Assembly (NCBI GenBank): GCA_907164885.2
Contig: OU015496.1
Span: forward strand, 186,151,781-186,215,780
Direction: 5' to 3'
Length of the DNA: 64,000 nt
From: Dolomedes plantarius
Taxonomy: Eukaryota > Arthropoda > Arachnida > Araneae > Dolomedidae
Part shown: positions 55,115-64,000 of the stretch, piece after piece
Position numbering within the stretch: the stretch's first letter is position 1
Layout of the letters: every line of letters begins with the position of its first letter
The notes under the pieces: model-generated
The model's input: the letters and a program-made list of their open reading frames with translations, nothing else
Told to the model about the DNA's origin: nothing
The model's database searches: none
Translations under genes and position numbers: made by a program

Positions 55115-55469
55115 TAATTATAAAAATACCCATAAGAAAATTTTCCATAGCTTGACATGGGGCTTGAAGAAATGCGATGAGACCTGTTGCATCGCCTTAA
55201 CATAAGTGTTCTCTTTAAATTGAAACGAGGCGCTGCTGTAATACACTTGAGTAAAGAACTTCCAAACAAGGTAAAAATACTTACGAAGGTGAAAGTACTT
55301 TCGCAGCATTATAGAAATCAATACATCACTACGCATGCGCACTGCTTAGAGGTAGTATAGGAAAACATTGAGAAAACCAAATTTATTAACTAAATCAAAT
55401 AAACCATAGTCTAGGTATAATACGCAATTGATAATGAATTCTCAAACTTTAAAACCTCTCAGATCGTTT

Positions 55470-55695
55470 TAACGTAGGATTACGTTCCTCAATAACGGTC
55501 CTGCGGAGAGAAAAAAAAAATTGTTCGGCGTCGCGAGTTATAATTTTGGCAGCGCGCCAAACCCAATAGCACTAAACAGTTAAACAAAAGAGCACCAAAA
55601 TGCGTTGAAAAAAAAAGAGGTAAGCAACGATAAGTAATACTACGTTAATAAATTAATAACCCAAGGTAGTTTCTTTAGAAGAGACTACCTGATTT
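55470..55695 (+). repeat. Interspersed repeat, uninterrupted copy of 4122-4932
   Basis: It carries GGATTACGTTCCTC, CGCGAGTTATAATTTTGGCA, GAGGTAAGCAACGATAAGTA and AGAAGAGACTACCTGA in one continuous stretch. The element type is unknown. Confidence 0.65.
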
Positions 55696-56305
55696 TTTTT
55701 TTTTTTTTATGAAAGAGACACACCCGATTCATTCCAGTTCTTATTTGAGATTTTAAGATTTATAATCTACGATGTGTCTCAGATTTTTTTCTCTCCTTGT
55801 CACAAGACACGTAACCTCGGGGCCAAAGCTTATAACTAGGGGCACGTAAATTTCGTATAAAAAACGTCGAAATTTCGCAAAAAAAATTTACAATATATAA
55901 AATTTCGCATTTATTTGCAGAAATATATATATATATATAATTTCAAAATTTTCGCATTTATTAAAAAAAATCACAATTTTACTTACTTGGTTCGGTAAGT
56001 ATTAAAATTCTTAGTTAAAAGCTAATATTATAGTACTCTCCACATTCCCTTCTCCAAGTCTTTAGCAATAAGTAATAAGCAAATTTCGAGAGATCTCTCA
56101 GTTAAAGACCGTGGATAGTATTAGATAAGCAATTATATAAATAAATTATTACTACTATTACCTAATTTCGCTTAAAAAGTCGTTTATCACCGAGTTTTCA
56201 CCGGAAAGTAGGAAAAAAATTATTTTCGCATTTATTCGCTCATATCGGCAAATTTCGCATTTATTCGCATCTATTTCGTAAATACGAAAATTACTTATCC
56301 CCACC
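55696..56305. other. No gene; short AT repeats
   Basis: AATTTCGCATTTATTCGC-like words repeat near 55900-55970 and 56215-56275, suggesting an old repeat. No coding frame. Confidence 0.4.
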
Positions 56306-56307
56306 TA

Positions 56308-57715
56308 CACTGCTGGCCAGCCAAATTGCAACACCAAGAAAGACAAGAGATATCACAACAAAATTTATTTTGCAGATAACATGTTGACCAAGTATCAAAT
56401 GATTAAATTTATAGACTTCTGTGAAGTGTGATTCCTGCCAAAATCAGTAGCCAGAGTAGCCGCCGTTGTTGGAGATCACCGCTGCCACACGCCTCGGCAT
56501 TGATTCAAAGAGACTTTGGATGAGTTCTTGGGGTACAGCAGACCAAGCAGCTTCCACACGTTGCCAAAGTTGATCTGCTGTGGCAGCTGGGGATGGAATC
56601 TGGGTCAATCGTAGAGCAACCATGGACCACATGTTTTCTATCGGCGAAAGATCCGGAGAGCGAGGCGGCCAGGGAAGCAATTCAATCTGGCGATTGACGA
56701 AGAACCGTTGGACAATGCGTGCCACGTGTGGTCACGCATTATCCTGTTGAAATATGGCTGTGGGCAAGCCCTGAAGGTAAGGAAGGACAACTGGCTCCAA
56801 CACCTCGGAGATGTAGCGCTGGCTGTTTAAAGTACCGGCAATGCGTACTAGAGGTGTGCGAGAGTGATATCCAATACCGCCCCATACCATAATACCCGGT
56901 GCAGGACCAGTGTGGCGGTGCATAACGCAGCTGTTCAGCATCCTCTCTTCACGGTGTCTCCAGACTCGAATGCTACCATCGTGGTGTTGCAGTCAGAAGC
57001 GTGACTCGTCAGTAAAGACAATTTCATTCCATTCTGCCGTCCACATCCTTCTGTCATCGCACCATTGGCGGCGGAGACGTCTGTGGTTCTGCGTCAAGGG
57101 TAGACAAAGCAATGGACGTTTTGCTGACAGACCACTCTGCTGTAAACGGCGTCGAATGGTACGCGCAGACACTGGATGATGCGTTACAGACTGCATGTGC
57201 TGTGCTATGGTTCGTGATGTGACTGAGCGATCCGTCATTGCCATGCGCACAATTTGCCTGTCATCACGTGAAGTGGTGCGCTGAGGTGGATGCGATCGAA
57301 CACACCGGTCCGTCGTACCCTCCTGCATCCAACGATCACATATCCGCATTACAGTTGTTTGGTTTCGTCCAACACGACTACCGATTTCCCTGAAAGATAA
57401 TCCACAATCTCGGTAGGCCACTATCCTTCCTCTGTCGAACTCGGATACTTGATCAAAAGATGATCGCTGTTTTCGACGAGGCATAATTGATCGTTTTTTT
57501 GAAAAACCACAAGAAAAACACAATTGTCGAACTTGAAATCGTCGAAATCTCCAAGCCTTAAATAGCGCTTTGAAGTGGCGCCACAGGCGCGCGTGATGTG
57601 CGTCTGCGCTGAAATTCTAATCATTTGCATATCTCACCTCCGCTAATGCATGTTGTAAATTTCATGTTATTTGCATGTTTCCTTCAGGGTGTTGCATTTA
57701 CAGTGGCCAGCAGTG
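56308..57715 (-). mobile_element. Tc1-like transposon, 1408 bp
   Basis: The left end CACTGCTGGCCAGCCAAATT is matched on the right by the inverse of GTGGCCAGCAGTG. TA flanks it at 56306-56307 and 57716-57717. GCAACACC boxes lie just inside both ends. One transposase frame fills most of the minus strand. Confidence 0.9.
56444..57484 (-). pseudogene. Tc1-like transposase, two nonsense codons
   Basis: From ATG 57484 one uninterrupted reading phase of 347 codons (stop included) runs to 56444, the normal length for a Tc1 transposase. It has an N-terminal helix-turn-helix (S-F-R-E-I-G-S-R-V-G-R-N), a second DNA-binding part ending near S-A-R-T-I-R-R-R-L, and the first catalytic Asp in F-T-D-E-S-R-F. 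The G-I-M-V-W-G-G-I block follows, then the second Asp in F-Q-Q-D-N-A and the Glu in S-P-D-L-S-P-I-E-N-M-W, 34 residues later, as in canonical Tc1. In-frame TGA codons at 56993-56995 (after E-S-R-F) and 56729-56731 (after Q-D-N-A) make it non-functional. There are no frameshifts or deletions. This family is, from memory, abundant in spider genomes. Confidence 0.93.
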
Positions 57716-57804
57716 TATAACACAAAAAAATGGTTGAAAAAATATCTGATTCAAATGCTTCGATTTCGATGGAAATTTTAAAAGTCCTGTTTACTCTTCA
57801 GGCT

Positions 57805-57925
57805 GCTGGGTATATTCCATTGTGATGAATGGCATTCGCATATGAGAATTACCCACATCGCCGGGTTAGTTTCGTTGGTTGAATTCTGGCCTTGAGGATA
57901 AAAGATCCGGGTTCCATTTCCTGAC
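57805..57925 (+). repeat. tRNA-like SINE head, family E copy 2
   Basis: CACATCGCCGGGTTAGTTTCG and GATCCGGGTTCCATTTCCTG resemble box A and box B and match the split copy near 45078. The repeat is interrupted at ATAGCGAG by a hAT-like element. Confidence 0.45.
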
Positions 57926-57933
57926 ATAGCGAG

Positions 57934-58704
57934 TAGGGATGCGACATCGACAACAAAACATCGATGTTCAATATTAAAACATCGATGCCAACAAAACATC
58001 GCCCCAAAACCATCGATGTTTTTAAACATCGATGTTTTTGAACATCCATTTTTAAAACTGCTTTGATAACCTCTAACTTTAATGTTACTTTGGTTAGTCG
58101 TTGGGGGGGGGGAGGGGGGATTTAATTTTACTCTCTGATTGGGCTGACACAAATGGCAAAAACTGGGTTGCTAGAGTGAGCGCATATCACAGAATTTCCA
58201 TGATACATTTTATTACTTTTACCAGAAAATTGAGGAAGATATTTTTGCTATCAAAACAATTGATAGCACCAAAGCCACAAAGAAAAATCCGCGATGTTTT
58301 CTAATTTAAATTGGTTGAATGTGAAAAAACCATTGTAAATATCATGTCACATTTATTTACAAGTTAGAGAATAATTTACTTCCAAGTGGCTTAAATAATT
58401 TAGTAAAAAAAATTCTGAAAGTCATGACTGTAACACAAGACAAAAGTATTGGTTTCATATCAGTAGAGTATAAGACAAAATTATTTAAAAGAATTTTTGA
58501 GTTTGGTTCAACAGAGTTTAATATCAAAAATATTAAATAAGAACAATTTATTAACAAATATTTTATTTTCAAATTAAATATTACAAAAGAAAATTACATA
58601 TATTTACATATCGATGTTTTAAACCGCAAAACATCGATGTTTAAAAAAAATCGGCTTCAATAAATCGATGTTTTGAAAACATCGACATCGATGTCGCATC
58701 CCTA
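57934..58704. mobile_element. hAT-like element with perfect TSD and ATCGATGT repeats
   Basis: The ends TAGGGATGCGACATCGA and TCGATGTCGCATCCCTA are perfect over 17 bases. The target ATAGCGAG is duplicated at 57926-57933 and 58705-58712. Palindromic AAACATCGATGTTT words repeat at both ends. The 771-bp interior is AT-rich; a 71-codon minus frame resembles no transposase. Confidence 0.9.
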
Positions 58705-58712
58705 ATAGCGAG

Positions 58713-60097
58713 GAGCAGTCGAACCATTAATAATGGAGTATGACCACGTTGCTAGTGAGTGCTAAGTGAGTTCATCACTTTAGGTATTCGATATGTTGTC
58801 AGGGCATGTAGCTGGTGTGACAGATTACGACTGTAGTCAGGGCATTAAGCTAGGGTTTGTGAAATTCGGCGGGTATAGAGTCGAAACATGGCTAGGGTTT
58901 GTGTAATTAGAGGTTGTCGAAACACCACGGATTGTCCCCTCTGCCAGAATCAGGTGATGATAGGATCCAGCTTGTTTTTGTACAGTTAATTATGTTTTTA
59001 GCGTTTGGGACTATGCTTTGAATCAGTTGTGAAGATAGAATTTAGGGTTCGTACTGCGATATTTAATATGATGTAATCAAGTATGGGAGATTAGGTACAT
59101 AGCTTGACGTTGAAAGCTTAAACGTTTGCTGTTAAAAGTGGGCACAGGACCTTTAAGGGGTGGTAAATAGGAGTGCTAAACAGGAGTGACATTAGAGGCT
59201 CGAATAGCTAGTTAAAAAATATTTTTAAAAAATTAATTTGTTTTTCAAAGAAAAAGCTTGTAAAAAAATTTCTATTGTGAATTTTTTGCAATTTATGAGT
59301 ATTTAAAAATTTAATCAATGCTTTTTGGCAGCATTTTGGTTTTAAATTAAAGATAGATGTATTGTAAATATATTACAATGACCATTTTATTCCTGTGTGT
59401 ATATTTTTATGTTTTATGGTGCTCACAGTGATTTAAGACCTTCCGTATCTTAGACTCTTATCCATTTTCTAAACATGCAATAAAAATATTTATTTACAAA
59501 GAAAACCTTTCATTTTTACAAAGTGTATAATTCAAAATGTGTTAATCAAATATCAATTGAAAACGACATATATTTTTGTAATTTTATTAAAGTTTGATTA
59601 GTTAGAACATGAGTATGTTTCCAACAATTTAAACAAGCTGAAAGGTACTGTGCCCCCTTTTAAATTAATAGTTAGGTATATGGTTACAAAATGCAATGTA
59701 GCTAAGGTTTGTCGCAGTGTTAAGTTAATAGTTACAGCAGCTAGTGGTTTTTTTTTTTTGGGGGGGGGGTGAATTTAGGATCATCCCCCCCAGAAGCCTT
59801 AAAATGAATAGAAGCAAAGTAATTGCTAGAAAGTTTTCATCACTCGGCCCCTCACACCCAGAAACGAAAATTTAAAATTTCTTCCTCAATGACCTTCCTT
59901 AGGATATCCCCCTCCCTTGAAAGGGTTCCTGGTTACGACACTGTGTTAAAGCATGTGGTTTCATGAGTGTGTGAGATTAGACTTATATTTTTAGAATATG
60001 TAAATAGTGAGGTTTCGTAAAGTTAGATAAGTTGTTTAAACATGTAATTACGATTTGTTAGCCTAAGTATGTAGTGATGAGTTCCTTCAAGTTTTTG
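58713..60097. other. No gene; hAT remnant at 59650-59945
   Basis: Old repeat-like words (AGCTAGGGTTTGTG twice near 58850-58905) are followed by AT-rich DNA. The part 59650-59945 is a left-truncated relative of the hAT-like element at 4959-5298 (TTAATAGTTAGGTATATGGT, and GGTTCCTGGTTACGACACTG at the end). No coding frame. Confidence 0.5.
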
Positions 60098-60706
60098 GCC
60101 TCGCTGTCATACACCTTATAGTGAATTTAAGTTGCTTTTAATTTCAATCTTCGCTGACAGGAATTAATTGTACAGCCAAGGCTAAATATTGAGCTGCAAA
60201 TTCTGAGACTTTTGACCATGCCTCGCCGTCATACAGCTTATAGTGAATTTAAGTCGCTTTTAATTTCAATCTTCGTTGCCAGGAATTAATTGTACAGCCA
60301 GGGCTAAATATTGAGCTGCAAATTCTGAGACCTTTCACCATGCCTCGCCGTCATACAGCTTATAGTGAATTTAAGTCGCTTTTAATTTCAATCTTCGTTG
60401 CCAGGAATTAATTGTACAGCCAGGGCTAAATATTGAGCTGCAAATTCTGAGACCTTTCACCATGCCTCGCCGTCATGCAGCTTATAGTGAATTTAAGTCG
60501 CTTTTAATTTCAATCTTCGTTGCCAGGAATTAATTGTACAGCCAGGGCTAAATATTGAGCTGCAAATTCTGAGACCTTTGACTATGCCTCGCCGTCATAA
60601 CACCTTATAGTGATTTTAAGTCGCTTTTAATTTCAATCTTCGTTGCCAGGAATTAATTGTACAGCTAGGGCTAACTAAATATTGAGCTGCAAATTGAGAC
60701 CTTTGA
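60098..60706. repeat. 122-bp satellite array, five units
   Basis: CGCCGTCATACAGCTTATAG or a variant occurs at 60102, 60224, 60346, 60468 and 60590, an exact 122-bp step. Units share TTTAAGTCGCTTTTAATTTC and GGAATTAATTGTACAGCC. The middle units are almost identical and the outer ones more diverged. Confidence 0.95.
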
Positions 60707-61674
60707 TCCGGTGCGACATCTGCTTCGTTTGCCTAAAAAGACTTTTTTTTTTTTAAGGCTTTTGCGCCACTCGACGAGTTACATCGCCAAACAGAATGAG
60801 GGAAGGAAAGGACTAGAAGGTCGAGTATCTCGTTGGCTTTAACTTCGAGATATGCGCGCTTTATAAATAAATACATCTCGAGCGAAGCGCTTACCTATCA
60901 GCGAGAGAGAGAGAGACACTTGCAATTCACTTCGCCTCCACGAGGTGAAGGTTCCTGCGGGACCCCATGCCGCGTGGGTAAAAAAATAAACAAAAAAAAG
61001 AGAAGAGTGCCTCTTCCGCGCCAGCTGTCGCGCGCGCTCAATTCGTCATCACGGCGATGTTTTTGTTTTGTTTTGTTTTTTTATTCGATTCTTTTTCGGT
61101 TCAGTTCTGTTTTTGCTTTCGGCGCTCCGGACTAGAATCGAGACTTTTCGGTCGCGATTTGCGGTTTCACTTCTCTTTTTTCAGTTTCAGCCGATAATGT
61201 CGCCAGCGTTTCCTCCTCTCTCGCCGTTGGTCTGACGCGGAATCATACAGATAGTCTCCTCCTTTTTTATTAATATTTGAACGCTTTTTTGATATATTTT
61301 AAGACAATGCATTTGCTCAACCCCTTCTGCCGGTGTTTTTATTTTTTTTTCCCACACATCTTGACTGCGCTGGGAGGTTCATGTTAATACCGTATCGCGT
61401 TTAAGACGTCAGAGGAGGTCGCCTGTAACATTCAGTACTCGTTGAATGCGAAGCTTTTTTTCTCACGTGCTGATGGGAGCGCCTACGAGGAAGCTGTGCG
61501 GGCCACAAGAAAATTGGATTGATGGGAAAGAGAAAAATATTTTAGCTAGAAAAAAAAAATAAATTACTGATTATTCTAAAAATTAAGTAAATATTAATAT
61601 TCATAGCTTATCTATTACCTTTGTAATATTATATAGATCGGTACTTTGCTTAATCGGTACTTTGATTTTAAGTT
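60707..61674. other. GC-richer non-repetitive stretch, no gene confirmed
   Basis: 60770-61520 is GC-richer than its surroundings, with CpG-containing words, a GA run (60903-60916) and T-rich tracts. The 100-codon plus frame (60833-61135) is Arg/Lys-rich then Phe/Ser-rich and resembles nothing known. A promoter or 5' exon of a host gene is possible but not supported by any signal I can name. Confidence 0.3.
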
Positions 61675-63048
61675 CAGGTAACCCTCCTATAACACGGTAG
61701 ATAGGTTCCTAGAAAACACCGTGTTGTGTGAAGCCGTGTTATATGAGACCCAGAGACAGTTCGAAAAAGGAGGGTTACGTTCTGAAAACTTATTAAAAAC
61801 AAACATTATTTTTTTAAATTCCCTATAAACAACTTAATTTTTATTAAAAATATAAATGTATGTAAAACACAAAACGAAAAGAAACAAAAAAATATTATTT
61901 TCATTTAATGCAACCTTAATTTAATAAATTTCTTCCTCATCACTGCTCAGTGATGAGGTTTGATGTTTTTTCGATTAAACGACATCACCTTCACTTTCAG
62001 AACCTTTTTCTTCATTTAAATTTTTTTGCACATTCTATCTTCAATAAAAAATCTGTAATTTTGGTTTATTTGTTGGTTCTTACAAGGTCATTGTAGATTC
62101 ACGGTATGGAGATAGACAATTTTGCAGCTCCGTTTTGAATTTTCGGCATTTTTCAGCGGAAAGGTCTGCATTCAGGAAAAATGATTCAAGATTTTCGGCT
62201 AAGCTTAGGCCTTCTATTTTTTATATAGAGTTATAAATGAATAAATTATAATTTGCTTATACATTTTCATGTAAAACCACTATAGATCATAATTCCTTCC
62301 CGTCATTATTTTAAGGTAAATTAGTTGTGTTAAACAAAAATCATGTTATCTAGTGCTATAGCAGTACAGTGTTGTACAAAGTTTTTCCCAATTTTTTATC
62401 GTGTTAGAGCGAAACCCTGTTACAGGTTCCAGTGTTAATAAATTTCTTCCCCATCACTGCTCAGAACAATCAAACGAGAACGTTTTTTCGGTTGAACGAT
62501 ATCACCGTCACTTTCCCCACCTTTTTCTTCATTTAGATTTCTTGAACCTTCTATCCTCTTTAAAAAATCTGTACTTTTGGTTTGTTTGCTGGTTTTTACA
62601 AGGTCATTGTAGATATCACGGTATGGACATAGATAATTTTGTAGCTCCCTTTTGTAGCCCAATTTTCGGCTTCTTTTAGCGGAAGGGTCTGCATTAAAGG
62701 AAAATTATTCAGGATTTTCAGCTAAGCTTAGGTCTTCTTGTAATTTTATAGAGTTATAAATGAATAAATTATAATTTATTTTACATTTTCGTGTAAAGGC
62801 ACTATAGTTCATTATTCCTTCCCGTCGTTATTTTAAAATAATTTAGTTTTTAAACGTGTTAAACAAAAATCATGTTATCTCGTGCTGTATAAGTACAGTG
62901 TTGTACAAAGGGTTTCGAAATTTTTTTTATCGTGTTAGAGCGAAACCGTATTACAGGTTGCAGTGTTATACGAGGGTTCCCGCAATTTATCCTATCGTGT
63001 TAGAGCGAAACCGTGTTGTAAGATGCCGTGCTGTAGGAGGGCTACCTG
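61675..63048 (-). mobile_element. Tigger/pogo-like element, family P copy 3, partly duplicated
   Basis: The left end CAGGTAACCCTCCTATAACA matches the inverse of copy 1's right end. The right end reads GGAGGGCTACCTG before TA. The block from about 61919 to 62434 is repeated at 62437-62952 (both begin at AATAAATTTCTTCC), so the inner part is present twice in tandem. Confidence 0.75.
62435..62662 (-). pseudogene. Transposase C-terminal tail, family P, longest version
   Basis: The 75-codon frame contains C-P-Y-R-D-I-Y-N-D-L, T-K-S-T-D-F-L-K-R-I-E-G, an acidic stretch (E-E-K-G-G-E-S-D-G-D-I) and the basic K-K-R-S-R before a last acidic end. The Y-R-x-I-Y block followed by a T-D-F motif is a typical Tigger C-terminus. 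The lysine/arginine cluster could be a nuclear localisation signal. The first copy of the block (61919-62050) holds a rearranged version with a small duplication of the ATCACTGCTCAGTGATGAG region. No catalytic domain remains. Confidence 0.6.
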
Positions 63049-63852
63049 TAAATCTAAATATAATATTCCATATTTTTAAGATCTATAAAACTATACGTCT
63101 TCACAAAAGGCTTCGCAGGAGGTATGTTGCGCATGCCTGCGTTAGGGTGTTTGGAGTAAGAGGGTGATGACTGTGTGAATATTTTCTCTTCCACAAGACC
63201 GCTGAGATGTTTGTGGCTGGCATATAGAGCCGTGTGTCATTTCGTTTCTGAAATGAAAACGAAGGAGACAAATTTCTCCAGGATGCTACATTCGACGGCA
63301 TCCCTCTGGATACCCTTCACGTCGATATCAGCCCGTGTTCATCGGTGCGATGCGTAATCCAGACGCCTAATCCTCTTCGGTTTGTACGTAACACCCGTTC
63401 AAGGCGAATCGGATGACACTTTTGCAGACCGACAAGCCACCGTCATTTCGCCATCACGTGCTCGGCACGGAACCCGGATCACGGTCACGGCTCTTCCATG
63501 CTCCCGTAAATAGAAACTGCAGATGTTTTACGCGAAGGACAAAGTGACAAGGTGGATTGGGCAGATCTTCCGACACCGACCCATCAACAAAACGTAAAGA
63601 TCCATTCCGTTCTATCAATGTCTGAAAGAACAAAATGTTTTCAAGACCTCTATCTATAAAAGAGGTCGAAAAAATATTCCGAAAACAAAAAAATCTCTAC
63701 ATGCATTGAGGCGGTGGGCGCATCAGTTTCCATTGCAATACCTGATTCCATTAGCAAATGCATATTTTTCAATAATTTTTATTCATTTGTAAAAAGACGT
63801 TTAAGTGCAGTGTGCATGTTTCCAAAAATTCATCGTTAATTTTTTTATAGAG
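63049..63852. other. No gene seen
   Basis: Non-repetitive, moderately GC-rich sequence at 63100-63620. Short overlapping frames on both strands are not supported. Confidence 0.4.
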
Positions 63853-64000
63853 TACTAGCTGAAAACCCGTACTTCGCTACGGAGTACATTCAAATTAAAT
63901 ACAAATGTCAATGTATGCAATTAATGCCAAAAATACGTATAAATATATTTATAATAAATACAACGATCAATGTATGCAATTGATGTAAAAAAAAAAAAAA
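63853..64000 (-). mobile_element. Helitron-like element, copy H9, cut by window end
   Basis: It begins CTAGCTGAAAACCCGTACTT and follows the H family through GTACATTCAAATTAAATACA and CAATGTATGCAATTGATGTA to the edge of the window. Confidence 0.65.

Noticed and set aside
60833..61135. 100-codon plus frame in the GC-richer stretch
   Set aside because: Composition-biased, no start context or homology evidence; a host 5' exon could not be shown.

Overview
This window looks like intergenic or intronic DNA from an animal nuclear genome, most likely an arthropod and probably an arachnid such as a spider. It is AT-rich and full of (AT)n, (CA)n and (GA)n microsatellites. It carries BEL/Pao, Tc1-like, Tigger/pogo-like, hAT-like, piggyBac-like and Helitron sequence, several tRNA-derived SINE families and long satellite arrays. 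The arachnid assignment rests on remembered similarity of the two Tc1 transposases to families common in spider genomes, so it is inference. No complete host protein-coding gene, functional tRNA, rRNA or CRISPR array could be supported.

The one intact coding locus is a BEL/Pao LTR retrotransposon (30684-36725). Its two 279-bp LTRs read as identical, it has a perfect 5-bp target duplication, and a single 1746-codon gag-pol frame holds every catalytic motif expected. Everything else that codes is decayed: a Tc1-like transposase with a deletion, stops and a frameshift (16821-17721), a Tc1-like transposase with only two nonsense codons (56444-57484, minus), a Helitron helicase C-terminus (15861-16052, minus), and several Tigger/pogo-like C-terminal tails.

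Layout: 1-11.2 kb holds terminal-repeat elements (several with 8-bp target duplications), SINEs and one Helitron copy. 11.4-16.6 kb holds SINE-C, further Helitron copies, a piggyBac-like element and diverged 300-bp repeats. 16.6-22.5 kb holds a Tc1 element, a Tigger-like element, a 279-bp tandem duplication, a hAT-like element and a Helitron copy. 22.5-29.4 kb holds a 124-bp satellite, a Tigger relic split by two head-to-tail Helitron copies, and a satellite with a 308-bp higher-order repeat. 29.4-38.2 kb holds a hAT-like element carrying a minisatellite, the BEL element, and a hAT nested in another hAT. 38.2-47.2 kb holds Tigger-like elements, a 183-bp satellite, two hATs at one target site, and one isolated open frame that may be an exon. 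47.2-58.8 kb holds a large composite hAT, a tandem duplication, a three-level nest (SINE, piggyBac-like, SINE), more hATs and the second Tc1 element. 58.8-64 kb holds a 122-bp satellite, a rearranged Tigger-like element and a Helitron copy cut by the window edge.

The elements do not act together as a pathway. What the window records is a transposition history: target-site duplications and interrupted repeats allow many insertions to be ordered in time. The most distinctive items are the hAT-like family that carries a transposed minisatellite with conserved unit order, the intact BEL element, the higher-order satellite, and the nested insertions.
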